Part shown: positions 52,082 through 62,187 of the stretch, piece after piece
How positions within the stretch are numbered: the first letter of the stretch is position 1
Layout: each line of letters begins with the position of its first letter
Origin: Planctomycetia bacterium
GTDB lineage: Bacteria > Planctomycetota > Planctomycetia > Pirellulales > JACPPG01
Direction of reading: 5' to 3'
Assembly: GCA_016191115.1 (NCBI GenBank)
Contig: JACPPG010000017.1
Coordinates: 1 to 64,000, forward strand
Length of the DNA stretch: 64,000 nt
The notes under the pieces: model-generated
Told to the model about the DNA's origin: nothing
Databases searched by the model: none
What the model saw: only the letters and a program-made list of their open reading frames with translations
Program-made: the position numbers and the translations under genes

Positions 52082-52152
52082 CGCGGTTGTTCGGGCCCTG
52101 GGCCGCCCACGGGGTCTCCTCCGACTAATATGACGGTGAGGGACCCTACTTG

Positions 52153-53502
52153 ATGTCAACAACGAGTAACCGCCGGACGTTTCTCCGCCAAGTGTCGCGC
52201 ATCGGGGCCGCGGCCGCCGCCACGACCGCTCTGCCGCGATTGTGCCGCGGCCAGCAAGACGGCAAGCTCCCGAAAGTCGCCGCGGTCATCACCGAGTTCA
52301 CCTACCGCAGCCACGCCCACGTGATCCTGGAGAATTTCCTCCAGCCGTACCTCTTCAATGGACAGTGGACCGACCCCGGCTTCCAGGTCGCCAGTCTCTA
52401 CGTCGACCAGTTCCCGCCCGGCGAGATGGCCCGCGACGTCGCCCGCGAATACAAGATTCCGATCTATCCGACGATTCCCGAAGCACTCACGCTGGGGGGC
52501 GGAAAACTGGCGGTCGATGCGGTGCTGTCGATCGGCGAGCACGGCAAGTATCCCGTCAACGCCAAGGGGCAGATGGAATATCCGCGAAAGCGGTTCTTCG
52601 ACCAGATCGCCGCGGTGATTCGCGCAGGCGGCCGCCCTGTGCCGGTGTTCAACGACAAACACCTGTCGTACCGGTGGGATTGGGCCAAGGAAATGTACGA
52701 CACGGCGCAGGCGCTGCGCATCCCGCTGATGGCCGGCAGCTCGGTGCCGCTCGCGCAGCGCCGGCCGCCTTTGGAATTGCCTCCCGAGGCGGAAATCGAA
52801 GACGCCGTCTCGATCCACGGTGGCGGCGTCGAGTCCTACGACTTCCACGCGCTGGAGGTGTTGCAGTCAATGGTCGAGGCCCGCAAGGGGGGCGAGGCCG
52901 GCGCCGCCAAGGTGCAATTCCTGGAAGGCGACGCGCTGTGGAAGGCCGCGGCCGATGGTCTGTGGTCCGTGCCCCTGGCGACCGCGGCCATGACGGCGGA
53001 GTTGGGGCCCGATCACCAGCTCACCAGGTGCCTCGCTGCCGGCGGCAAGACTTCGACGGGCACGGCGGTGCCGATGCACGGCATCCGCGTCTGGTATCGC
53101 GACGGCTTCGGGGCGACAGTGCTGACAGTGGACAGCAGCAGCACTCGCTGGAACTTCGCCTGCCGGCTGAAGGGTGAGGATAAGCCGCTCTCGACGAGCT
53201 ACTACGTCGGCCCGTGGCAGAACCGCAACCTGTTCAAGGCCCTGTCGCACGCCATCCAGACGCACTTTCGCCAGGGACGGGCCCCGTACCCCGTCGAGCG
53301 GACGCTGTTGGTGTCCGGCATCCTGGACGTGGCGATGGACTCGCGCGCCTCGGGCAGCAAGGTGGTGGAAACGCCGCAATTGGCCGTGGCCTACAAACCG
53401 CGCGACTTCCGCTCCCTGCGCGAGTTTGGCGACACGTGGAAGATCATCACCGAAGACATGCCCGAGCCGAAGGGCATCGAAAGAGTCGGCTCCAAGTCGT
53501 GA
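52153..53502 (+). CDS. Tat-signal hypothetical protein (oxidoreductase-like?)
   Basis: NRRTFLRQVSRIGAAAAATTALP twin-arginine signal; VAAVITEFTYRSHAHVILENFL. Confidence 0.65.
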   Translation: MSTTSNRRTFLRQVSRIGAAAAATTALPRLCRGQQDGKLPKVAAVITEFTYRSHAHVILENFLQPYLFNGQWTDPGFQVASLYVDQFPPGEMARDVAREYKIPIYPTIPEALTLGGGKLAVDAVLSIGEHGKYPVNAKGQMEYPRKRFFDQIAAVIRAGGRPVPVFNDKHLSYRWDWAKEMYDTAQALRIPLMAGSSVPLAQRRPPLELPPEAEIEDAVSIHGGGVESYDFHALEVLQSMVEARKGGEAGAAKVQFLEGDALWKAAADGLWSVPLATAAMTAELGPDHQLTRCLAAGGKTSTGTAVPMHGIRVWYRDGFGATVLTVDSSSTRWNFACRLKGEDKPLSTSYYVGPWQNRNLFKALSHAIQTHFRQGRAPYPVERTLLVSGILDVAMDSRASGSKVVETPQLAVAYKPRDFRSLREFGDTWKIITEDMPEPKGIERVGSKS

Positions 53503-53651
53503 TCCGCCGCGCGAAGAGGGGACGCACCACGGAGGCGCGGAGAGGAAGGATGATGAGGGCGGAATGATGAATTGGAAGAGGTTATCGCCCTCCGTTACGT
53601 GCCCGTGGGCAAGAACTGCCTAGTGCCTACTTCTTCTTCACCGCCTAGACT

Positions 53652-53791
53652 CAGGGCCGTTCACAGATTCAAGCTTGCCGGCGGCGCACCGGCGGGAAAG
53701 TGGGACAGGCACCGAGACGCAACGTTGGTCTGAAAGGACTTGCGCTGTTTATGCTCGGAGCCAGTCCCATTTTCCCGCCTCGCCATTTTGA
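53652..53791. mobile_element. MITE-like family 1, copy 6 (inverted; left end truncated)
   Basis: CAGGGCCGTTCACAGATTCAAGCTTGCCGG...CCCGCCTCGCCATTTTGA; reverse complement of other copies. Confidence 0.85.
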
Positions 53792-53822
53792 CCTTCGGAA
53801 CACACACCTGGAGAATTGGTTC

Positions 53823-54524
53823 ATGCCGCTTGCCCGCCTTGCGCCTGCCACCCTGGCGCTGATTGCCTTGACCGCGTCGGCCGCTGGCGCACAGACGACG
53901 TATTTCGGCCTCGATGACCCGCGCGGAGCGTTCCCCAATTCTCTGCTTGCCCGCAGCAACTTCCTGGCGACGTTGGTTGCCTCCGGGACCGACACTCTGG
54001 AGAGCTTTGCCAACGGCACGCCGGCCCCGACCCTTGTCTTCGGCGCGACGGGCGTGACGGCCGCGACCAATCTGGCGTTCGTCGCCACGTTTCCACCGCT
54101 GGCCGAAAGCGGCGTCAATGCGGTTCTGGACCAAGGACCCGCCACGGCCACCGACCCCGGCATTCCCGACGTGTTCAACCTGAGCACGCCGGTCACGGCC
54201 TTCGGCAGCTTCTTTGCCGACGCCGGCGATGGTGGAGCGAATACGATCACGTTTGTGCTGGAGAACACGATCCTGGCAACCAGCAAGAGCGTCGTCGTCG
54301 GCCCGCTCGGCCCAGGCGCTTCGTTCGACAACGTCTTCTTCTTTGGCGTGACGGACACCACGCCGTTCAATCGCGTGACGATGATCGAGTCCTTGGATTT
54401 CGACGGCATCCTGCTGGACGACGTCACCATCGGCTTCGTGCCCGAGCCAAGCTCGTTGGTGCTGCTCGCAGGCGTGTCCTCGGTGGCGCTTTTGCGTCTG
54501 CGGCGCCGCGGCAAGAAGTCGTAA
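53823..54524 (+). CDS. PEP-CTERM sorting domain protein
   Basis: MPLARLAPATLALIALTASAAGAQ signal; VPEPSSLVLLAGVSSVALLRLRRRGKKS tail; GGAG 8 nt before ATG. Confidence 0.85.
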   Translation: MPLARLAPATLALIALTASAAGAQTTYFGLDDPRGAFPNSLLARSNFLATLVASGTDTLESFANGTPAPTLVFGATGVTAATNLAFVATFPPLAESGVNAVLDQGPATATDPGIPDVFNLSTPVTAFGSFFADAGDGGANTITFVLENTILATSKSVVVGPLGPGASFDNVFFFGVTDTTPFNRVTMIESLDFDGILLDDVTIGFVPEPSSLVLLAGVSSVALLRLRRRGKKS

Positions 54525-54609
54525 GGGCCGCTTCAGCGAACCTTCCGCGCGGCGGGATCATTTTCCGCAGACGGTGGACCCTGCCGATCGAATTGCGCGG
54601 CGTGCTGAA

Positions 54610-54628
54610 GGCGGGCAGGATGCCCGCC
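54610..54628. terminator. Hairpin GGCGGGCA-GGA-TGCCCGCC at convergent gene junction
   Basis: Perfect 8-bp stem; same sequence as in the 5902-6060 palindrome. Confidence 0.55.
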
Positions 54629-54645
54629 CCCCCTCGCGCCCGGCG

Positions 54646-55584
54646 CTATTTCTTCGCCGGCAGGACTACCTGCCCTTTAACGCCCACGTCGAGTCGGAAC
54701 AGCCCGCCGCCGCCGCTTTCTGGGCCCAGCCCGCCCGTGACGAAGAGCTGGTCCATCTTCGGGCCGCCGAAGGCCACATTGCTGGTCGTCAGGTTACCAC
54801 CCGGCAACCGCCACAGGAGTTTCCCTTCCGGGCTGAGCACCTGCACCTGCCGCATGCCGTAGTGCGCGACGTACAGATTGCCTTTGGCGTCGAGACACAT
54901 GCCGTCCGGCTGGTTGTCGATCTGGCCTAAGGTTTCATCCTTGACCGGCAGGTCGGCCAACACGCGGCGATTGCCGAGCTTTCCCGGCTCCGCGACATCG
55001 TAGACCAGCACGCGGTTCTTCTTGCTTTCGGCGAGGTACAGTCGCTTGCCGTCGGGCACGAGGACGATGCCGTTGGGAAACGCCAGCCCGCTGTCGCACA
55101 GGTGCGTCTTGCCCTGGGCGTCGACGTAGTGCACCGTGCCGATGGGGTTTTTGTCGTCCGAGCCGCCGGGGTCGGAAAAGTAGAATCCGCCGTGGGCCGT
55201 GTCGAGCGAGAGGTCGTTGGGCCCGCGCAGCGGCGTGCCGTCGCACTCTTTCGAGGCCGCCGGCAGCAGTTTGCCATCGGGCGACAAATGCAGCACGGCG
55301 TGCTGGCTGGCGTCGCACACCAGGTGGGTGCCGTCGGCCAACACCTTGTGGCCGTTGGGCGCGCCGGTGACCGCCCAGTCGCGGTGCGCGCCGTCGGGCG
55401 AGAACTGCACGATCGAGTCGCCCTCGGAAACGTAGCCCTGTCCGGCATGATCGAAGACCACGCCTTCGCAGTAATGGGGCACGACGAACAGCTTGACGGG
55501 CTCGACTTTTTTGGTGACGTCGGCAGCGGATGAAATCGTCGAGAGCAACATCGTCAGGATGCCGAGCAGAGCCGAGCGCTGCAT
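54646..55584 (-). CDS. SMP-30/gluconolactonase-like beta-propeller, secreted
   Basis: CEGVVFDHAGQGYVSEGDSIVQFSPDG, GPNDLSLDTAHGGFYFSDPGG, FPNGIVLVPDGKRLYLAES, DGMCLDAKGNLYVAHYG. Confidence 0.9.
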   Translation of the reverse strand: MQRSALLGILTMLLSTISSAADVTKKVEPVKLFVVPHYCEGVVFDHAGQGYVSEGDSIVQFSPDGAHRDWAVTGAPNGHKVLADGTHLVCDASQHAVLHLSPDGKLLPAASKECDGTPLRGPNDLSLDTAHGGFYFSDPGGSDDKNPIGTVHYVDAQGKTHLCDSGLAFPNGIVLVPDGKRLYLAESKKNRVLVYDVAEPGKLGNRRVLADLPVKDETLGQIDNQPDGMCLDAKGNLYVAHYGMRQVQVLSPEGKLLWRLPGGNLTTSNVAFGGPKMDQLFVTGGLGPESGGGGLFRLDVGVKGQVVLPAKK

Positions 55585-55899
55585 GGGCGGATTCCTCCGG
55601 TCGAGTCGGGTTTCAATCGTGGGCGAGGTTCACATATAGACGACCGCGTGGCCGGAAGCAACGATTCTGGCCGCGGCAGCGGCGGATTTCGAGTCGATCG
55701 AAATCGCCGGCCCGAAATGAACCGCCAAGTCGCCAAGAAGAGAAACGCCGCAATAACGAAATTGTGTGGTTGCCTCGACGTCGGTTGGCAGTTTCGACCG
55801 ACCCCTCAATTTTCGCATTTCGTGCTTCTCTTGACATTCGGATTTGGACCTTCGACATTTTCCTCCTTGGCGTGTCTTGGCGGTTCCATGCCTTCGCCC

Positions 55900-56023
55900 C
55901 AGGAGAACTGCAACATCCTGGGAGAGGGGGTCAGGCACATTTTTCGGCCGAACGTCCTTCGGAAGAATTGAAAACGGCTTGTGCCGAAAAATGAGCCAGA
56001 CCCCGGACTTTGCAGCTTTCCTG
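55900..56023. mobile_element. MITE-like family 2, copy 2 (inverted, 124 bp) with about 9-bp target duplication
   Basis: CAGGAGAACTGCAA...GGGGTCAGGCACATTTTTCGGC...GCCGAAAAATGAGCCAGACCCC...GCAGCTTTCCTG; GCCTTCGCC at 55890-55898 (then C) and 56024-56032 (then T). Confidence 0.85.
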
Positions 56024-56129
56024 GCCTTCGCCTGCCGCCGCTTGCCCGCGCGCCCGGCCGTGCTTAGATTGGACAATTCGTAGCAGAGTCGCGCGCCCCC
56101 CTTTCTTCCCACATCGCCAGGAGACACCC

Positions 56130-57173
56130 GTGACCGCGCCGCGCCCGCCCTCCGATTCGCGCCGCCAGTTCTTGCACACCGCCGCCGGCGCTGGCGTGGG
56201 GCTGACCGCGCTTTTGGCTGGTTGCGCGCGGCAGTCCGGCGCGACGGGGGGCGACCGCAAGCCGCTTCGCGCCGCGTTTTCCAACGCCGGGCTGCAAAGC
56301 ACCTGGTGCAAACTGGGCAAGGACACCGCCGAGTTGTGGGGCAAATTGCTCGGCGTCGAGGTTGTTTGGTTCGACGGCGAGTTCGACCCCCAAAAGCAAC
56401 GCAACAAGATCGACCTGATCGTCGACGACGACTGGGACTTCTGCTGCTTCCAGGCGGTGCAGACCGACTCGCTGGAAGAGCCGGTTCGGCAGTTGAAGAA
56501 GCGCAACATCCCGGTCATGTCGTTGGATACGCTGCTAGTGGCGCCGGAACGGATGCGCGAGGTGGGCGTGTGGTGCGAGATCATGCCCGACCAGGTCTTC
56601 ATGGGCGCCACGAGCACGCGCGAGCTGATGCGTCGGATCAACGGCCGTGGGAAGGTGATCCACATCGGGGGCCTGAGCGCTCACAGCGGGGCCCAGGGGC
56701 GGCGTAAGGGGTTCGAGACCGTCGTGGCCGAGTTTCCCGACGTGGAAGTCGTCGGCGGTGGCGTCCGCTGGTGCGATTGGAAGAAGCAGACGGCACGCGA
56801 CACGTTCGACACCCTTTTGGACCAGACCCGCGAGCCCATTGCCGGGGCCTTCTTCCACAGCGACGATATGGCGATCGCCTGCCTGCCGGCTCTCGCGGGC
56901 ACGCCGCACGAAAGAATGTTCATCACCGCCGTCGACGGACAGAAGGAAGGGCTCACCGCGGTCCGCGAGGGGAAGCTCGCCGCCACCACCGTCAATCCCG
57001 TGTGCCTGATCCACATGACGGCCCTGGTGCTCGGGCAGTTCATCGTCCGAAACCAGGAACCGGTCGACATCGTGCCGCTTCAGATCGTTACGCCCGGGCC
57101 GCTCGTCTCATTGGAAACCGGCAACCTGGACGCCATGTCCTACCTGGCCGATCCGCGGCACTGCCTGGTTTGA
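56130..57173 (+). CDS. Tat/lipoprotein ABC-type substrate-binding protein (periplasmic binding protein, sugar-type fold)
   Basis: GTG start; SRRQFLHTAAGAGVGLTALLAGC; AFSNAGLQSTWCKLGKD...GAFFHSDDMAIACLPAL. Confidence 0.8.
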   Translation: MTAPRPPSDSRRQFLHTAAGAGVGLTALLAGCARQSGATGGDRKPLRAAFSNAGLQSTWCKLGKDTAELWGKLLGVEVVWFDGEFDPQKQRNKIDLIVDDDWDFCCFQAVQTDSLEEPVRQLKKRNIPVMSLDTLLVAPERMREVGVWCEIMPDQVFMGATSTRELMRRINGRGKVIHIGGLSAHSGAQGRRKGFETVVAEFPDVEVVGGGVRWCDWKKQTARDTFDTLLDQTREPIAGAFFHSDDMAIACLPALAGTPHERMFITAVDGQKEGLTAVREGKLAATTVNPVCLIHMTALVLGQFIVRNQEPVDIVPLQIVTPGPLVSLETGNLDAMSYLADPRHCLV

Positions 57174-57204
57174 TCGTTTCTGCCAACGCAGGCGGTGGCC
57201 TTCG

Positions 57205-58710
57205 ATGACGACGCTGTCGCAATCACCGCTGTTGGAGTGCCGCGAGATCGGCAAACGCTTCGGCGGCGAAGTAGCGCTCGAAGGCGTCGACTTCACGCTC
57301 TTGCCCGGCGAGGTCCATGGCCTGGTGGGCAGCAACGGCGCCGGCAAAAGCACTTTGATGAAGATCCTGGCCGGCGCCCTGCCCGAACACGCCGGCACGG
57401 TATGTCTCGACGGGCGTCCGATCGATCTATCGAGTCCACAGTCCGCGCTGCGCCACGGCATCGCCATGGTGTACCAGGAGTTGTCGGGGATCGGGCAGTT
57501 GTCGGTCGCGGAGAACCTGTTTTTGGGGCGGCAGCCGACCACGCGTTTCGGCCGTATCGATTGGTGGGCCATGCGCAAGCGTGCGTCGGAGCAATTGGCC
57601 GAGCTTGAGATCGAGGTGGACGTCGAGCGGCGATTGGCGAGTTATCCACTGGTGATCCGTCAGATGGTCGAGATCGCCCGCGGCCTGCACAGCGGCGCGC
57701 GGGTGTTGATCCTCGACGAACCCACAAGCGCGCTTAGCCCTCCCGAGACGCGGCGCCTGTTCGAGTTGATCCGCCGTATGCGCGAACGGGGCGTGGCGGT
57801 AATCTTCATCAGCCACTTCATCGAGGACGTGCTGGCGATCTGCGATCGCGTGACCATCCTCCGCGGCGGCCGGTGCGTCGACACCCGCGACACGAAGGAG
57901 GTCGACAAGCACTTTGTCATTCACGCGATGCTGGGGCACGCCCTCGACACGCGCGAGGTGGGATACGAAACAGGCGCCAGCTTGCCGGTCCGCAGCGCAG
58001 CGCCGCCCCTTCTTTCGGCCGCCGGCCTGTCGCTTCCGCGGGCCTTCGAGGCCATTGACCTCGCGGTTGCGGCCGGCGAGTGCGTGGGCATCTACGGTTT
58101 CGTGGGATCGGGGCACCAAGAGTTGGTCCACTGCCTGGCCGGCGCGCTACGGCCGGCGACCGGCCAAATCACCGTCGAAGGCCAGAGCCTTGTGCTTGGC
58201 AGCACGCACGTCGCCGTGCAACGGGGTGTGGCGCTCGTGGCCTCGGACCGCGGCCAGACTCTCGTGCACGACGCTGAGATCTATAAGAATGTAACCCTTG
58301 CGCATTTGAAGCAGTCGGTGGGCAACTGGCTCGCGCGCGGCCGCGAAACCGCGATCGCCACGCAGCTTTTGGAGCGCGTCGGCTGTCGCCCCGTCGCGCC
58401 GCTCTTGCGCGTCCGCAACCTGTCGGGCGGAAATCAACAGAAAGTGGTGCTGGCGAAGTGGCTACTGGCGCCGGTCCGCGTGCTGCTGTTGGACGAGCCC
58501 ACGCGCGGCATGGACGTCGGGGCGAAGGAAGAGATCATGAAGCTGGTGGCCGAGCAGAAGCGGGCGGGCGCGGCCGTGGTGCTCGCCTCGAGCGAGCCTG
58601 AGGTGGTTCTCGCGCACGCCGACCGGATTTTGGTGATGAGCCGCGGGCGGGTGACGCGGGAATTCGCCGGCGTAACGGTTGACAAGACCATGTTGATGCG
58701 GTTCGCGTGA
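57205..58710 (+). CDS. ABC transporter ATP-binding protein with two ATPase domains (RbsA/MglA type)
   Basis: GLVGSNGAGKSTLMKILAG, DEPTSALSPPETRRLFELI, NLSGGNQQKVVLAKWLLAPVRVLLLDEPTRGMDVGAKEEI. Confidence 0.95.
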   Translation: MTTLSQSPLLECREIGKRFGGEVALEGVDFTLLPGEVHGLVGSNGAGKSTLMKILAGALPEHAGTVCLDGRPIDLSSPQSALRHGIAMVYQELSGIGQLSVAENLFLGRQPTTRFGRIDWWAMRKRASEQLAELEIEVDVERRLASYPLVIRQMVEIARGLHSGARVLILDEPTSALSPPETRRLFELIRRMRERGVAVIFISHFIEDVLAICDRVTILRGGRCVDTRDTKEVDKHFVIHAMLGHALDTREVGYETGASLPVRSAAPPLLSAAGLSLPRAFEAIDLAVAAGECVGIYGFVGSGHQELVHCLAGALRPATGQITVEGQSLVLGSTHVAVQRGVALVASDRGQTLVHDAEIYKNVTLAHLKQSVGNWLARGRETAIATQLLERVGCRPVAPLLRVRNLSGGNQQKVVLAKWLLAPVRVLLLDEPTRGMDVGAKEEIMKLVAEQKRAGAAVVLASSEPEVVLAHADRILVMSRGRVTREFAGVTVDKTMLMRFA

Positions 58711-58726
58711 AAGCGAAATTAACTCG

Positions 58727-59755
58727 ATGGCCGTGCCACCATCACAAAACAGGTCGCTCGCTCGCCGGCTGTTTGGCCGGTGGGAGGCATCGGACGTCGC
58801 GCCTCTGGTGAGCCTGGCCGTGCTCGTCGTGTTCTTTGCGCTCGTCGCGCCGGGATTCCTCAAGCCGGCCACGGTCGTGCAGGTGCTCAAGCAAGGCTCG
58901 GTGCTGGCCATCGTTTCGGTCGGGCTGACGTTCGTGCTTTTGTGCGCGGAGATTGACCTGGCCGTGGGGATGTTGGCGCTGTGGACCGCGTGTCTGTGCG
59001 GGTTCCTGTTCCAGCGGCCGTTCGCCGCGGGTCCGTCGGGCGCCGGCGCAGCGCCGGCCTGGGCCGTGGTGGTCGCGATCGCCGTGCCGCTAGCCACGAG
59101 CCTCCTTTTGGGCCTGACGTCCGGCCTGCTCACCGTCTGGTCGCGCCTGCCCAGCTTTATCATTTCCCTGGCGATGATGAACATCGCCGACGGCATGTCG
59201 CGGTGGCTGACCAAAAGCGAGAACCTCAACGTGCCCTCGATCCTCAAGACGATCGGCAACCGCGGCATCGAGATCACCAACCGGTTTGAATTGTCGTACA
59301 GCGCGCTACTGGCGGCGGCGGTGTTTATCGTCGGCCACGTCGTGCTGCAGCACACGCGCTTTGGCCGCTACGTCTACATGACCGGCGGAAATCGCGAGGC
59401 CGCGCGCCTGGCCGGCGTTCGCACCGGACGGATCGTGGTCGCCTGCCTGGCGATCTCGGCCGTGACCGCCGGTTTGGGCGGCCTGGTCAACGCCGGGCGG
59501 CTCAATAGCGTCAGCCTCGACCAGAACGCCGATCTGCTGCTGAGCGCCGTGGCCTGCGTCGTGCTGGGGGGCACCAGCCTCTTCGGTGGCTCCGGCGGCA
59601 TGGGTCGCACCGCCGTCGGCGTGATTACCTTTAGCGTGCTCAAGGTCGGACTGAACCAGATCGCCTGGATCGACGACCTGGCCCGGCCACTGTTGATGGG
59701 ACTCGTGCTGATGGTGGCCCTGGTAGTGAACGGGCTATTGTCCAAAAACAAGTGA
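58727..59755 (+). CDS. ABC transporter permease (RbsC type)
   Basis: VLAIVSVGLTFVLLCAEIDLAVGML...VYMTGGNREAARLAGVRTGRIVVACLAISA...GRLNSVSLDQNADLLLSAVACVVLGGTSLFGGSGGMGRTAVG. Confidence 0.92.
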   Translation: MAVPPSQNRSLARRLFGRWEASDVAPLVSLAVLVVFFALVAPGFLKPATVVQVLKQGSVLAIVSVGLTFVLLCAEIDLAVGMLALWTACLCGFLFQRPFAAGPSGAGAAPAWAVVVAIAVPLATSLLLGLTSGLLTVWSRLPSFIISLAMMNIADGMSRWLTKSENLNVPSILKTIGNRGIEITNRFELSYSALLAAAVFIVGHVVLQHTRFGRYVYMTGGNREAARLAGVRTGRIVVACLAISAVTAGLGGLVNAGRLNSVSLDQNADLLLSAVACVVLGGTSLFGGSGGMGRTAVGVITFSVLKVGLNQIAWIDDLARPLLMGLVLMVALVVNGLLSKNK

Positions 59756-59766
59756 GGGGTTCGCAG

Positions 59767-60825
59767 ATGGCCGAAGTTACGTTTGGCGCTCGAGCGGCGG
59801 CGCGGGTGGCGTTGATCGCGGTGTTGTGGGCGACACACGCTTGCGGCTTAGCCGGCAGCGCTCGTGTCGCGGCGCCCGTTCCGCTCATTTTCGACACCGA
59901 CATCGGCAACGACATCGACGATACACTCGCGCTAGGCGTCATTCATGCGCTTGCCATTCGCGGCGAATGCCGGCTGCTGGCGGTAACCACGAGCAAGGAC
60001 AACCCGCTGTGCGCCCCGTTCGTCGACCTGGTGAACACGTTCTATGGGCGCGGCGACACGCCGATCGGCGTCGTGCGCGGCGGCAAGACGCCCGAGGAGG
60101 GGCGCTATCTGCGCAAGCTGGTCGAAGCGCGTGATGGCGAGCGCCTGCGCTATCCGCGCAACCTGGTCGATGCCGCGGCTATGCCCGACGCGGTCGCCAT
60201 CCTGCGGCGGGCGCTGGCGGGGGAAGCGGACGGCTCGGTGGTCCTGGTGGTGGTCGGGTTTTCGACCAACATCGCGCGGCTGTTGGATTCGCCGGCCGAC
60301 GAGCATTCGCCGCTGACGGGCCGTGAGCTGGTGGCCAAGAAATGCCGTCTCCTGTCGATCATGGCCGGCAACTACGGCCCGAAGCCCACCAAGGAGTACA
60401 ACGTCTTCATCGCCCCGGAGGCGGCGCGGCAGGTGTACGCGGCGTGGCCGACCGAGATCGTGGCGAGCGGCTACGAGATCGGCCAGGCGATCAAGTACCC
60501 GGCCGCCAGCATCGAGCGGGATTTCGGTTACGTCGCGCATCATCCGCTCCGCGAGGCGTACGAGCTGTTCGACAAGATGCCCTACGACCGGGAGACATGG
60601 GACCTGACGAGCGCGCTCTATGCGGTGCGGCCGGACCGCGGCTATTTCACCCTCTCCGAGCCGGGCACCATCACGGTCGACGACAAACAGCTCACGCACT
60701 TTGCGCCCTCGGCCGCCGGCCGGCACCGGCATCTCAAGGTCGACGCCGAGCAGATTGCCCGGGTCCGCGAGGCGCTGGTGATGCTCGCCAGCCAGCCGCC
60801 CGGACACGCTGCCGCCGCAAGATAA
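59767..60825 (+). CDS. Secreted nucleoside hydrolase-like protein
   Basis: VPLIFDTDIGNDIDDTLALGVIHAL (DxDxGxDxDD), KPTKEYNVFIAPEAARQVYAAWP. Confidence 0.92.
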   Translation: MAEVTFGARAAARVALIAVLWATHACGLAGSARVAAPVPLIFDTDIGNDIDDTLALGVIHALAIRGECRLLAVTTSKDNPLCAPFVDLVNTFYGRGDTPIGVVRGGKTPEEGRYLRKLVEARDGERLRYPRNLVDAAAMPDAVAILRRALAGEADGSVVLVVVGFSTNIARLLDSPADEHSPLTGRELVAKKCRLLSIMAGNYGPKPTKEYNVFIAPEAARQVYAAWPTEIVASGYEIGQAIKYPAASIERDFGYVAHHPLREAYELFDKMPYDRETWDLTSALYAVRPDRGYFTLSEPGTITVDDKQLTHFAPSAAGRHRHLKVDAEQIARVREALVMLASQPPGHAAAAR

Positions 60826-60897
60826 GTGCCTGCGTGCCACCTGGCTCTTTGAGATCGGGTAGAATCGACCCGGACACCCTAAAACGGGGGACAAAGT

Positions 60898-62136
60898 ATG
60901 CGCTATCCAGCAAGCGTCCTGGCAATTCTGATTCTCGTGGGGGCAGCCCGAGCGAATGATTCTGACCAGTCTTGGCAAATCCACGGTCAGGTCGTCGATG
61001 AACAAGGAACACCGGTCGAGGACTTCGATGCCGCCACGTTCTGGTCGTCTAATGGCAAACAGTGGGACGAGACAGGCGAGCGGATCAAAGTGACTGGCCA
61101 AGCTGACGCCGGAAAATTCTGGAAGGAAGAAGGACTGCTTGCCGCGCACCCGAAACGGATGGCAGCGCGGCTATCGGAGGGAGAATTCAGCCTCACGATC
61201 GATAAACGACCGCGGGTTTCAGTCTTCGCGGTGGACAAGCGTCACGAGCGTGGTGGCGTTGTCTCGGTCGAAAAGAGCGCGGCGGACAAGCCCGTCACGA
61301 TCACGTTGGCCCCGCTGGTGCGCGTGACCGCCAAGGTCTATTGTTCCGAAGCCGGCAGGACGCCGGATTGGTCGATCGCGGTGATTCACCCTCCGGGGGA
61401 CAAAAGCAACTACCTGCACTTCACGCAATGCGGCTCTGTCCGCGGAGAGATTTCCCTCCTGCTGCCGCCCGGCAAATACGACTTTGATGTCTATAGCCAG
61501 TCGCCGGACGCCAGCATGCGGATGCCGAAGGAACAGAAAGACAAGGATAGCGCGGCGGATCTTCCGGTGCGTGGCATTCGCGTCGAAATTCCTCGTGGTC
61601 AAGCTGCGCTCGACTTGGGTGTGCTCAACGTCGCGCTACCCCGGGACAAGGACGGCATCGCCCGCGACTATTCGCAATTCTACGGAAAAGAACCGCCGGA
61701 GCTGGCGATCACCGACGCTCGCGGCGTGCCCAAGGGAGTCAAGCTGGCCGATTTTCGCGGCAAATGGGTGCTGCTCGATTTTTGGGCCGTGTGGTGTGGG
61801 CCGTGTATTCATCGCAGCTTGCCTGAGCTGACGAAGTTCTACGAAGATCACGCCGCCGATCACGACCGCTTCGAGATTCTGGCCATCTGCAACACCGAAG
61901 AAGAGAAAGCCCTCACGATCGAGGCCTACGACGCGCTCGCCGCAACTATCGTCGAGAAAGTCTGGGCCGGCAAGCAGCTTCCATTTCCGGTCCTGATCGA
62001 CGGCGAGGGCAGAACGTCCGGCATCTACGGCATCCAGAGCTGGCCTTCCGTGCTCTTGATCGACCCCGAGGGTCACCTCGTCAAGAACGGAGACCAAACG
62101 ACCTTGGCCGAAAAGCTCAAAGAGAAGAAGCCCTAG
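60898..62136 (+). CDS. TlpA-like thioredoxin domain secreted protein
   Basis: DFRGKWVLLDFWAVWCGPCIHRSLPELTKFYEDHA. Confidence 0.9.
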   Translation: MRYPASVLAILILVGAARANDSDQSWQIHGQVVDEQGTPVEDFDAATFWSSNGKQWDETGERIKVTGQADAGKFWKEEGLLAAHPKRMAARLSEGEFSLTIDKRPRVSVFAVDKRHERGGVVSVEKSAADKPVTITLAPLVRVTAKVYCSEAGRTPDWSIAVIHPPGDKSNYLHFTQCGSVRGEISLLLPPGKYDFDVYSQSPDASMRMPKEQKDKDSAADLPVRGIRVEIPRGQAALDLGVLNVALPRDKDGIARDYSQFYGKEPPELAITDARGVPKGVKLADFRGKWVLLDFWAVWCGPCIHRSLPELTKFYEDHAADHDRFEILAICNTEEEKALTIEAYDALAATIVEKVWAGKQLPFPVLIDGEGRTSGIYGIQSWPSVLLIDPEGHLVKNGDQTTLAEKLKEKKP

Positions 62137-62187
62137 CGCGCGGTTGTTCCGGAATCGCTCAGCGCGCGCAAAGGTCCTGAGCGCTAA

